A stretch of DNA of 64,000 nt from NCBI GenBank assembly GCA_043228905.1, contig JBHGNT010000001.1:3348001-3412000 (forward strand), read 5' to 3'. The notes beneath the pieces were generated by a model. That model did no database searches and was not told where the DNA came from. It worked only from the letters and a program-made list of their open reading frames with translations. Shown piece by piece: positions 37,356 to 48,016 of the stretch. Position numbers and translations under genes: made by a program. Each line of letters opens with the position of its first letter. Within the stretch, counting starts at the first letter, position 1. The stretch is from Azolla caroliniana (taxonomy: Eukaryota > Polypodiophyta).

Positions 37356-37752
37356 TGCCTTGTGGGGAGGAGGAAGGGGAGGAATTCCGTGTCTGAAAGT
37401 GTCGTTCTTTCGAGAAGGAGAGGAATCAACGGCTCATCGCGGATACAGACACAGAGATGATGATGGTGATGATGATGACGACGTCTACGACGACGACGAC
37501 GATAATTCTAGCACATACAACTGTTTTGGAAATGGGCTTGTATTCCCTGAAAATTACAAAGGTAGCCTTTTCACACACACTACCAGGGACAACATGGCTC
37601 CGGAGTCCCATCGAAAAGAAAGCCTCCAGAAGAAGTATGAATTCACTTGCACGACGAAGCTTTGGCTTGGCCGTCATGCAAAATCCTATAGCTGCTTAAT
37701 CATGGCCTTTATATGGTTGGGTCAACAAGGTTTCATACACCTCTTGCGATGA
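37356..37752 (+). CDS. ORF with aspartate-rich tract, unrecognised
   Basis: The open frame has no early ATG; it opens just after TTTGCAG, which resembles an acceptor. It encodes a poly-Asp stretch from GATGAT/GACGAC repeats (37,455-37,503), then NCFGNGLVFPENYKGSLFTH and a basic end. Codon use is GC-richer than the flanks. It could be an internal exon of a plus-strand gene or chance coding by a trinucleotide repeat. No homologue is recognised. Confidence 0.3.
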
Positions 37753-37932
37753 CAATATTCTGTGGTCGTTATCTCGCATTCGTTTATTCTTCGGGTCCTA
37801 GGGACCTTTGAAGTGAACTGCGGAACGATTGCTTATCTTGTGGTTATTTGTCACTCGGGGTGGGATGCACACCAACCCTATGTTTGTTCATGACCCACAA
37901 TGCTTACCTTCCCCCTCCATTGGCACAAGATT

Positions 37933-37936
<4 letters not shown>

Positions 37937-37973
<37 letters not shown>
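37937..37973. repeat. (CT)n microsatellite
   Basis: About 18 CT units, followed by C/T- and CA-rich sequence to about 38,360. Confidence 0.95.
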
Positions 37974-37975
<2 letters not shown>

Positions 37976-38363
37976 GTAAAAGCACACAATTATATTAATT
38001 GTATGTAAATTCCACTTAGTTACAACCATAGTTCCTAATATTCGTTCGCATACGTTCGTGTATGATACGTGACATTCGTTTTGTTTTGTTTTTTCCTTTT
38101 GATTTGTTTAGTTTTTTTCTTCTTCTGATATTCATAATTCGTTGCGAACAGAAGTGACACACACACACACAACACTCTCTCACGAGAACTGACATATCTT
38201 CTCTCTCTACAAAATCCAATACACACACTCAATCTCTCTTCCTCACATAGAGGACAAAACCCTTAGCTCCTCTCTCTCTAGACATACACTCAACCACTGT
38301 CTCCTCACACATGCAAAATAGGGGGCTTCTCTCTCTAGACCACACACGCTCTCTCTCTCTTTG

Positions 38364-38770
38364 TCATGATATGGCAAGATATGTTACATGGGTCGAGCTA
38401 TTGACCATTAGACTATATATTATAATACGAAAAATATTATTTTCATTTAAGTTTTACTATGAAAATTGATGTATATTCTAGATTTCTCAAGAACATTCTA
38501 GAAACTTTAGGAGTACTCCTAAGAACACTATAAAAGGAGTCACAAGGCATTATTTCGAACCAAATCGGTTCAACGCCAGTCTTAAGCCTCCTCGCTACTA
38601 TTGTATATTCTCTTAACATAATATATATATTTTGTTATCACCATTCTCTCTCTCTCACACACACACACACACACTCACTCTTTCCTTCTCTCGAGAGTTC
38701 TACACCTCCCTTAGTATAATCCTCATCTTTTAGTACTAATTCCTTCTCTGTCTTAGTACTGTTCCTAACA
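38364..38770 (+). mobile_element. probable Gypsy 5' LTR
   Basis: The segment starts TGTCATGATATGGCAAG and ends CTGTTCCTAACA. It contains TATA box CTATAAAAGG at about 38,530 and is followed within 100 bases by a gag-like start. No matching 3' LTR or target duplication is present, because the element is cut off at about 39,141. The boundaries are inferred from TG..CA ends only. Confidence 0.5.
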
Positions 38771-38865
38771 GTTTGAACCAAATTTGTCTTCTTCCTTCTC
38801 TTCCTTTATCTTCTTACTTCTCCCTTCCTTCATACTAATATCTTATTCCTCTTTCCTCTCATACT

Positions 38866-39140
38866 ATGGCCACTGTTAGTGCTCAAGAAAATCAATCGTT
38901 TTTTTGGAGTTGCAATGCTTGAAAGAGAAGTTTCTCGTATTGGAACAAGAAAATCAACGATTGTTGGGGGAGCTTCAACAAATCTCCTTAGAGAAGCAAC
39001 CGACGCAACAATAACACGGGGAATTAGCGTTACGCGTGCAATAACTCGAAGTAACCATAGTAGCAATGCAACAAGGACCCAGTACGCAAGGGGTTCATAA
39101 AGAACCCAATACCGACCTTCCCATGAAATTCGATGGAACG
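38866..39140 (+). pseudogene. Gypsy gag N-terminus, truncated
   Basis: Read with frameshifts and two stops it gives a coiled-coil stretch (LKEKFLVLEQENQRLLGEL) and then LPMKFDGT. That is the entry to the Ty3/Gypsy gag (DUF4939-like, PxKFDG). The sequence then switches abruptly to LINE-D. Everything downstream of the first part of gag is missing. Confidence 0.6.
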
Positions 39141-40600
39141 TGATCTCATTCTTTATAAAATAAAGTTTTCCATAATATATATTTCTTATGAGGAGAAGAT
39201 GCCCCTCACACATTCCATGATACCACTTTCATTTAACATCTTTAGTAAGAACCTGTTCTTTAAGAGCAAGTGTATTCATGAATCTGCATAAGGATTTGTG
39301 TGTACTACATCCCCACCACCAATAATGGGGTTTCATTGTCTAGCTCCACGAGAACGAAGTCCTTGATTAAATTGAGGTTGCACCACCCTTCCCGAAGAAT
39401 CAAATTGTAATTGGTTGGACAATCTCTGATTTCGCACTTGTAGCCAAGGATTTTTCTTAAAGCCCTCATTCAATCTCAAATTATCTTTTGGTAATGCCTT
39501 ACCGTTAGTATTTTCCGTGTCCCTTTGTATGGCGACACCCTTCCCTTGTATCTTATGCTTCACTTGATGCCACTCTCCATCTTCAACATCTGGGTCATCA
39601 TTAATACATACTCCATTCTCCTCCCCAACACTTGTGACATGACCATGAACTTTAAGATCTTGCTCTAACCCATGAGATGTTCCCTCATACATGCCCATAT
39701 CAACCGTTGAGACAATATCCTTCTCAACATCTTCTTTATTTTTCCCTTTGACATAATTTTCCTGGGATAGTTCACCATGATATTGGCATTCAACCATAAA
39801 ATGCCCCAATTTACCACATTTAAAACAATGCCCTTCAAAAGTCTCCCATTGAAGCTTAAAACGAAATCGACCAAATTGAGATGTATCTATACTCAACCAT
39901 CCTGGAAGTTTACAACTTGTATCCCATAACATGCAAAATTTGCATTTGTTCAACTAATTAACATAAAGGAGCAACCAAAATTTTACCAATTTGAGACATC
40001 AATTCTAGTAGTAAATCCCAAAAGAATGATTTACTACAATCAACGGTCACCCAATTTGGACATTGTTCTTTTAATAAATCTTTATAATCCACCACCGGAA
40101 CCCATTCCATCAAATCCACTAATCTTCTATCAAAAAAGATTGGTACCTTTGCCGTCAAAGTCGTACGATGTTCTGATGATCATAGAAACCTCTTGGACCC
40201 ACATACACATTCTCAACACAATTAGGCATTATGAATGAATTCGAACCACTGCTTAATCCATGATACCAAATGAAGTTTGCTAGTGAAATACAAAATAACA
40301 CCACGATCATAAAACCTGTCAAAAATTGCTAACATAGTCACCACCTCTACAACATCCTCCTCCACACAATCTTTAGCATCTTTCTCATTTTTTTCCATAA
40401 AATCAGAAAGTAAAGCCTTAACAAAATTACGACGACTGTCAATATCATAATCATCCCCAATAACATCTTTCCCACCAAGAATAGTAGTATATGATATTTT
40501 CTCATGGTTGGTAGAATTGATACATTTTTTCCTTTTGTAATTTTCACCACCATCATTACTATCACATCCATCGAGAATCATCAACTCACTTCATGTTGTC
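39141..40600 (-). mobile_element. LINE-D, 3'-truncated copy of the LINE-A family
   Basis: On the minus strand the copy runs from ORF1 (about 40,584) to the first about 100 bases of ORF2 and then stops at the Gypsy junction. ORF1 is broken into 40,584-40,222, 40,158-39,958 and 39,953-39,333. It shows the DUF4283-like ILYFTSKLHLVSWIKQW, WVTVDCSKSFFWDLL, and an intact knuckle CFKCGKLGHFMVEC. Nucleotide similarity to LINE-A covers the ORF1 end and ORF2 start, including TCCTCATAAGAA. Loss of the 3' part is opposite to the usual 5' truncation of LINEs. Confidence 0.75.
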
Positions 40601-40815
40601 ATGTCAGCCATCCTAATAGAGATTGAGAGAACTAACTTAAGATGATGACAACTTTCCTTGTAGCTTCTTGTAGTGACCACAAAACTTAATGTCCAAAAAT
40701 TCTTGGAAAGCTCTCTGAATGAGCTTCGCAACGAGCCAAAAATCATAAAATACGGAGTTCTAAGTACAAAGTTATATCGGAAACATCTTTCCAGGCTAAT
40801 ATTGGAACGTCATCG

Positions 40816-40850
<35 letters not shown>

Positions 40851-41277
40851 GAAAGTTCTATAATGCTATTAAAAAACCTAAATATGCATTTGAGAAAATG
40901 ATCCCCACATGCTCTAACATCAAAAAATTCCACATGAGAATACCTTTTAGATTCTTTATATAGGCTTTCACCCCATGTCTATTATCAAACATGAAAGCAT
41001 TACGCTTCTCTCTCTCTCTCTCTCTCTAAGTTCACTCCGGCCATCATTTTCTACATTCTATAGCTCGTTGGAAAGCTCTTTCAGAGAGCTTTCTAAAGAA
41101 TGTCCATTTACTAAATTCCATTACCGTGGCGAGAAGTTATGAGCATTTTCATCCGCAGTCATCTTTGCCCCACGGTTCCTCAAACGCAAGGTAGATTTTG
41201 AAGCCTTAAATCGAGTGAAAGGTACATTGTCTCTCCTCCCTCTCTGTCTCTCTCTTCCCGTAAAGTTTGTCCCTACA
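40601..41277 (+). other. probable 5' region of LINE-B
   Basis: It contains two (CT)n tracts (40,819-40,846 and 41,010-41,027) and repeated GGAAAGCTCT/GAGAGCTTTC words. This is typical of the untranslated leader of plant retroelements, but the 5' end of LINE-B is not defined. Confidence 0.4.
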
Positions 41278-42167
41278 ATGGCAAACACTCGTAAAGCTGC
41301 CACAAAGTTCGGGGGTATGATTGATAATGAGTCGAGATCACCAACAAATCTTGATTCCAATGCAATGGACAAAATGCTTATGAGTCACTTGATTTCTCTT
41401 CAAGAAACCATAAACAAGCAAGGTGAAGACATTAGGACATTAATGAAAGAGAATGTTAAGCTCCAAATTGTTGTCATCGAGAATGAAAGTCTTAAGCAAG
41501 TGGTTGCAAAACTTCAAGAAGAGATTCAAGAATGTAAAAGAGTTTCTTACGAAACAAATGAGCGTCTTAACAAGATTGAGTTAAAGGAAGCATTAAAAGA
41601 AGAAAAATTGGACACGATGAGGTGGGATGTAAGTGAGATGAAAAATGTATATACAACAAAGTCATGGACCGATGTATGTGGTGGGGATGTGGTATCAAAC
41701 TCATCTAATATGCATGTGATGCATCAAGAGAAGAATATAGAAAGCATAGATGTCTGAGAATTGAAAGAACGTGAATGACGATCAAAGAACATTGTCGTCC
41801 GTGGGATTAAAGAAGAGAGTATGGAAACACCCGCATCCCTTAGAAAGGCCATTGGTGAATTTTTTAGCATGCATTTGGGATGTCAGATGTGAATGTATAT
41901 GGGGCACACCGAGTTGGGAAACATGGTGTTAATTGCTTCGGAGAAAGGCCTATTGTATGCACAATGAAAGATGATACAAAGCGACGGATCATACTCGAAA
42001 ATAGTTGGGTATACCTCAAAGGTACGCAATGCTTTGTGAGTGAAGATCGTAATATCTCACAATAAAATGCTCATCGTAAAGCATATGAAGAAGGATTGAA
42101 AATTAAGGTTAAGGATGGGCCTAAAGATGGAAATGTAGGCAAATAGGGACACGTGACCTATTAGACT
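41278..42167 (+). pseudogene. LINE-B ORF1: coiled coil plus L1-ORF1p-like domain
   Basis: ATG at 41,278 opens a 160-residue frame with a long coiled coil (SLKQVVAKLQEEIQE and repeats of leucine/isoleucine heptads). It stops at 41,757. After one or two stops and a frameshift the sequence continues NIVVRGIKEES, then AHRVGK, RPIVCTMKDDTKRRI and LKGTQCFVSED. These blocks match the RRM-plus-C-terminal-domain pattern of L1 ORF1p RNA chaperones (NxxIRGI, AHRxGK, RPIxVxF, LKGTxIFINED). This differs from the zinc-knuckle ORF1 of LINE-A and LINE-D. The ORF is cut at 42,167 by Copia-1. Confidence 0.65.
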
Positions 42168-43132
42168 TGTCGGGAACCCAACGTTCCTTATGCGCAACGC
42201 TAGGCCACAACCGAGATTATTTTCATACACAGAAAACGGGAAATAGAACACAACACAAAGAAGAGAAATGGTACACAGGAGGTTAACGTGGAAAACCCCA
42301 AACTAGGGGAAAAACCACGACAGCCCACAGGCTGCAAACTGTCACTATGTATGAATGTACAAAATAGTGAGTACACGGAGGCAACGACCTCGGGCTCATG
42401 ATCTTCGCCACAGGCGGCGGTTACAACAGAGGCAACGACCTCGTTCTCTCTCTCTCTCCCTCTCTGTACAGTTACGCGCTCTCTCTTCTTCTTGCACCAA
42501 CAAGGAAGAATGACCACCACAAAAAAACATGACTAAAAGTTTGCCCTAAGTCATATTTATACTAATATGACTTTTCGGCTATTTACAAATGTAGCCACAA
42601 TGGTCTCTCAGAAACATATTTACGAATATGTCTCTTCCTCCGGTTCATACCGGTTCTGCACCATCCGGCTCTCCGTAGCCGGGTACTCCTCATCCGGTTC
42701 ACACCGGGCCTGTATCATCCGGCTCTCCGTAGCCAGGTACTCCTCATCCGGTTCACACCGGGCCTGTATCATCCGGCTCTCCGTAGCCGGGTACTATTCA
42801 TCCGGTTCACACCGGGCCTGTATCATCCGACTCTCCATAGTCAGGTACTCCTCATCCGGTTCACACCGGGCCTGTATCATCCGGCTCTCCGTAGCCAGGT
42901 ACTCCTCATCCGGTTCACACCGGGCCTGTATCATCCGGCTCTCCGTAGCCAGGTACTCCTCATCCGGTTCACACCGGGCCTGTATCATCCGGCTCTCCGT
43001 AGCCAGGTACTCCTCATCCAGTTCACACCGGGCCTATATCATCCGGCTCTCCGTAGCCAGGTACTCCTCATACCGTTTGTTCGTCGGCACTGTTCTTCTC
43101 CCTTCCCATCTGGAGGGACCTGTCTCCCAACA
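42168..43132 (-). repeat. Copia-1 3' LTR
   Basis: 965 bp, on the minus strand from TGTTGGGAGACAGG to GTTCCCGACA. It contains eight 54-bp CCGG-rich tandem units (42,638-43,066). Confidence 0.93.
42638..43066. repeat. 54-bp VNTR in Copia-1 3' LTR, eight units
   Basis: Units contain CATCCGGTTCACACCGGGCC, then GTATCATCCGGCTCTCCG and TAGCCAGGTACTCCT. The inner five or six are nearly identical and the outer ones diverged. Because 54 is a multiple of three it creates long repetitive ORFs, which are not genes. Confidence 0.93.
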
Positions 43133-43142
43133 AACTCCCCCT

Positions 43143-46100
43143 TCACTCCGGCATGGGGTGTCTTACCAGTCCGATCCTCTTCCGGCATGTGTCCAGCTTG
43201 TCGGGTGTCAACACTTTGGTCAGCATATCTGACCCGTTCTTGGCCGTGTGGATCTTCGTCAGTGCGAACTCCTGGTCATCTACTCTTTCCCGGATCCAGT
43301 GATACCTCCGCTGGATATGCTTCGTCCGGGAATGGTAGGCCGCATTCTTAGCAAGGTGGATGGCACTTTGACTGTCGCAGTAGAGTCGGTATTCCTCTTG
43401 CCGGATACGGAGCTTTCCAATGAAGTCCTTCATCCATAATATTTCCTTGCCGGCTTCCACAGCCGCCATGTACTCCGCCTCTGTGGTTGACAATGCAACC
43501 GTCTTCTGCAGCCTCGACTGCCACGAAACAACTCCCCTTGCATATGTCATCACATACCCGGATGTAGACCGACTGGTATCCACATCAGCCGACATGTCCG
43601 AATCGGTGAAACCGTCCAGTTGAGGTTTTCCGGAGCCGAATCGGAGACACATATTTGAAGTGCCCTTCAAATACCGGAGTATCCACTTGACCGCGTTCCA
43701 GTGCTCCTTGCCGGGATTGCTCATAAACCGGCTCACCACTCCGACTGCGTATCCTATATCCGGTCGGGTACAAACCATTGCGTACATCAAGCTCCCGACG
43801 GCAGAGGCATATGGAATCTTCATCATATCTGCCTTCTCTCCTTTCATCTTCGGGCTTTGCTTGCCGGACAGCTTGCAGTTTGCCGGAAGTGTCGATCCGA
43901 CCGGTTTTGCTTCTGACATGTTGAACCGGTGAAGCACCTTTGTCACATACTTCTCCTGTGAATTGCTTCACTGACCAGTCCCGAATGATGTGCATCCCCA
44001 ACATCTGTCTTGCCGGACCCAAGTCTTTCATTGAGAAGGTCCGGTTGAGAGCCTTCTTCAGCATCCGTATTTTGCCTTGGTCTCATCCGACGATCAACAT
44101 GTCATCCACGTACAGGAGGAGTATCAGGAAGTCCCCTCCTTCGAACTTCTTCACAAACACGCAGTGATCGGCCTGCGTATTGTGGTACCCTTGATCGGTC
44201 ATGAAGGAGTCGAACTTCCGGTACCATTGCCGGGGAGCCTGCTGCAGTCCGTACAGGCTCTTCTTCAACCGGCATAGCAGGTGCTCCTTCCCTTTCTCCA
44301 CAAATCCTTCCGATTGCTGCATGTAGATCTCCTCTTTGAGGTCGCCGTGAAGGAATGCCGTTTTCACGTCTAGCTGCTCTACCTCAAGGTTCATGCTTGC
44401 TGCTATACTCAGCACCGTCCGGATGGAGGTCATCTTTACTACCGGGGCAAATATCTCGTCGAAGTCCACACCCTTCTTCTGCTGGAACCCCTTCACCACG
44501 ATCCTGGCTTTGTATCTCGGGGGGTTGCCGGCATCTCTCGGTTTCAACTTGTACACCCACTTGTTTCGGAGTGCCCGCTTTCCTTTCGGCAACTCCACCA
44601 ATTCGTATGTATGGTTCTCATGCAAGGAATCCATCTCGTCCTGCATGGCACTTAACCATTTTCGGCTGTGGGCGTCTTCCTTCACTTCTTCGAAGCTTTC
44701 CGGCTCCCCCTCATCGGTCAGCAGAACATGCTCTGCATCCGGAAATCTCCGGGGCGCCCTTCTCTCTCTAAGAGGATATTTCCGTCTTCGGGCTTCGGTA
44801 ACTGGCTCCTCCATTTGCTCTTCATCCGAATCTGATTCGGGGTCTTGGCCGGTTCTGGTCTCAACTTCCTCTACTTCTTCTTCTGTCGGTTCGGTATCCT
44901 CACCGTAACCGGCTGGTTCCTCCAGTGCTAACCGGTCTCTTGCCGGTTGGGTCTGTTCATAGTAGAGTCTATCCTTACCGGTTGACTCGGAGTTCATTAT
45001 CTTCTTCTCCGACTCCTAGTCGGCGAGCATCTTGTCCTCCATGAAGATAATATCTCGACTCCGGAATACCTTCTTGTCGACCAAGTCCCACACTCGGTAG
45101 CCGAACTCATCGTCACCGTAACCGAGGAATATGCATGGCCGGGTCTTTGGATCTAACTTACCTCTCCGGTCCTTAGCTACATGTACGTAAGCGAGACACC
45201 CGAACACCTTCAGATGCCGGTAGGATACTTCCTTACCGGTCCACACTCTCTGTGGCGTGTCTCCATCCAAGGGTACTGAGGGTGATCTATTTATCACGTA
45301 TGTCGCCGTCGATAGTGCCTCAGCCCAAAACTTTTTGGGTAGTTTTGCATGCGCTAGCATACTCCGGACCCTCTCCATTATGGTCCGGTTCATCCTCTCG
45401 GCCAGTCCGTTTAGTTCCGGTGTCTTCGGCACGGTAAATTCAAGCCGGATTCCCTTCGAGCGGCAGTACTCCTCGAACTGCCCCCGGTACTCTCCTCCGT
45501 TATCTGCTTGAACCGCCTTCAGCTTCCAGCCGGTTTCTCTTTCTACTCTCGCGTGGAGCTCTTTGAAGACGGATAACACCTGATCCTTCGTCTTCAGCGG
45601 TGTGGCCCACAGCTTCCGGCTGTGGTCATCTATGAACGTCACGAAGTACTGCGCTCCGGCATGTGACTTCGTGTCTACTTGACACACATCCGTATGCACC
45701 AACTCCAGTGGTGCATTACGTCTCATCGGTGGCCTTGGTCGGAAGGAGGTCTGGTTCTGCTTACCGGCCAGACAGTCAGTGCACTTCTCTAAGTGCACGT
45801 TCTTCACTGGAATGAGGTTGTCGTCTGCAAGCCTCTTCATCCCCTTCTCGCTCATATGACACAGCCTCTTGTGCCACAGCTCACCGGCAGTGTAGGATGC
45901 CACGTTCACTTCTTCCGGACATAACCGGGCATTCATCAGGTACAACCTGTTTACCTTCCGGGCCCGAGCCACAATCAGGCTCCCTTTGCTGAACTTCATG
46001 ACAGCGTTCCGGATGCTACCCATGTAGCCTTCATCATCTAGCCGACCGACTGATATCATGTTCAGACGAACCTCCGGAACGTGTCGGACATCCTTCAGCA

Positions 46101-47166
46101 CCAACGTGCATCCTGTTGGTGTTGACAGCCACACGTCTCCTATGCCGATAGTTCGGCATGTACCTTCATTCCCCATCCGGACACAGCCGTGGTCACCGGC
46201 TGAGTAGGATGAGAAGCATTTCCGGTCCGGGGTAAGGTGGAACGATGCTCCGGAGTCTACCACCCAGGTCATCTCGTCGCCGGGAAGGTTTATCTCACTC
46301 TCCTCGATGATGAGCATCAACTCCTCTTCACTTGCCGCGATTGCCGTCGTTCCCTTCCGGTCTTTACCGTTCCGGTCCGGGGTTTGCTTCGAATCGGTAC
46401 CATCGGTTTCCTTGTCTTTACGGAAATGCCGACAGTTCTTTTGGAAGTGTCCCGGCTTGCCACAATAGAAGCAAGTAGGCCTCCCCCTTGACTTTGACCG
46501 TGTCCCCGACTTCTCCCGGTTCTGAGGACTACGGTTTCTATGTCTTCCGCGTTCCGATTCGGTAAGGAGCGCTTTGAAGTCAGAGCTCGTATCTTTATCC
46601 TTCTGACGCGCCTCCTCATCTAGCAAGCTCGACTTTACTCTTGCTAGGGATAACCGTTTTCCTTCCGGCCCGGCGTTGCCCAAAGTGACAACCAACGTCT
46701 CCCAGCTATCCGGGAGGGAACCGAGCAGGAGTAGCGCTAGTACCTCGTCGGCAAGAGGTACTTCCAATGACGTTGCCTGGTGTATCAGCCCCTGGAAGGC
46801 ATTCATGTGCTCCGCCATGCTGGAGCCATCTTGGTACCGGAGTCTTACTAGCTTCCGGAATACCGACACCTGATTGACAACATTTTTGTTCTGGAACATT
46901 ATGTCGATCTTCTCCCAGAGCTCATGAGCCTTGCTCTCTTCATTGAAGTTGTTGTATAGGCTCATGTCGATGAAGCACCGTATCTACGCCGTTGTCTTCA
47001 TGTGCATCACCTCCCATATCGCGGCGTCGATTTTGTCCGGTCTCTTGTCCCCGAATTGAACCGACAGCCAGAGGTCTTTAACAACGAGCATGTCCCTCAT
47101 CTTCGACTTCCATACTGAATAGTTGGAGCCGGTGAGCTTGAACATGCCGCCAAATGATTCGTCCAT
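43143..47166 (-). pseudogene. Copia-1 gag-pol polyprotein, inactivated
   Basis: The frame matches Copia-2 throughout: gag start MDESFGGMFKLTG, knuckle CFYCGKPGHFQKNC, protease DSGASFHLTP, integrase with HTDV, QADNGGEY and GLAERMNR, reverse transcriptase YVDD, and RNase H. Lesions are TAG at 46,984 (gag), TAG at 45,016 (a Trp in Copia-2, after the integrase), TGA at 44,083 (an Arg in Copia-2, just after YVDDMLIVG), and an 8-bp deletion near 43,967 that shifts the frame before RNase H. Each alone would prevent autonomous movement. Confidence 0.93.
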
Positions 47167-47182
47167 TTTCTGTGTCGATTTC

Positions 47183-47194
47183 GCTCTGATACCA
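47183..47194 (-). promoter_or_regulatory. Copia-1 primer-binding site
   Basis: TGGTATCAGAGC on the minus strand, complementary to the 3' end of initiator tRNA-Met, two bases inside the 5' LTR. Confidence 0.9.
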
Positions 47195-47196
47195 CT

Positions 47197-47382
47197 TGTC
47201 GGGAACCCAACGTTCCTTATGCGCAACGCTCGGCCACAACCGAGATTATTTTCATACATAGAAAACGGGAAATAGAACACAACACAAAGAAGAGAAATGG
47301 TACACAGGAGGTTAACGTGGAAAACCCCAAACTAGGGGAAAAACCACGGCAGCCCACAGGCTGCAAACTGTCACTATGTATG
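47197..47382 (-). repeat. Copia-1 5' LTR, inner part
   Basis: Matches the high-coordinate (3') end of the other LTR up to the Copia-2 insertion point. The last five bases, GTATG, are the target duplication of Copia-2. Confidence 0.93.
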
Positions 47383-48001
47383 TGTTGCAATTCCGTGCTC
47401 GGCCACAACCGAGGAACAGGATCGATTCGCAGAAAACGGGAAATACAAGAATGCACGAAGAACAACAGAGAGAAGAGCACACAGGATGTTTACGTGGAAA
47501 ACCCTAAATGGGAAAAAACCACGGGAGTCCTCTAACTCCAACTATCACTATACACAGAGATGTACAATGGTGAGGCTACAAGGCAACAACCTTGAGCTCG
47601 CTGTCCTCGCCACAGGCGGCGGTATTACACAGAGGCAACGACCTCTTCGTCTCTCACTCTCTCTCTCGGCTGCTCTCACTTCTCATGAAAAATGAGCAAC
47701 AACATAAAACTGTTTGCCCTAAGTCATATTTATACACATATGACTTTCGGGCTATTTACAAATATAGCCTCAAGGGCTCTTGGCAAACATATTCACAAAT
47801 ATGTCTCCGCATCCGGATCTCTCTCCGGGTACATTCATCATCCGGTTCCGTAACCGGGGTCTTCATCATCCGGTTCCGTAACCGGGGTCTTCATCATCCG
47901 GCTCCGTAACCGGGGTCTTCATCATCCGGTTCCGTAACCGCAACCGGGCTTGCCGTCATTCATCTCCGGACATCCCATCCGGAGGGACCGAAATCCCAAC
48001 A
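47383..48001 (-). repeat. Copia-2 3' LTR
   Basis: 619 bp, TG..CA ends, TGTTGCAATT to ATCCCAACA on the plus strand. It holds four 28-bp units (from about 47,836). Confidence 0.95.
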
Positions 48002-48016
48002 AACTCCCCCTTCACT
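48002..48016 (-). promoter_or_regulatory. Copia-2 polypurine tract
   Basis: AGTGAAGGGGGAGT on the minus strand, directly before the 3' LTR. It is the usual primer for plus-strand DNA synthesis. It overlaps the last codons' 3' flank. Copia-1 has the same tract at about 43,133-43,146. Confidence 0.85.

Noticed and set aside
37426-37677. minus-strand 83-residue ORF as the missing GNAT first exon
   Set aside because: Its V/I-rich end is the complement of the Asp-codon repeat and no donor joins it to 34,447 in a convincing way.
42638-43066. CRISPR-like array
   Set aside because: Units are contiguous with no unique spacers, lie in a retrotransposon LTR, and the DNA is plant nuclear.
42567-43232. 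long ORF with SSSGSHRACIIRLSVARY repeats
   Set aside because: It is the translation of the 54-bp LTR VNTR (54 is divisible by three); the same applies to the ORFs at 52,983, 42,794 and 53,156.
47592-47909. 105-residue ORF repeated at 52,329
   Set aside because: It is LTR sequence of Copia-2 present in both LTRs, antisense to the element.
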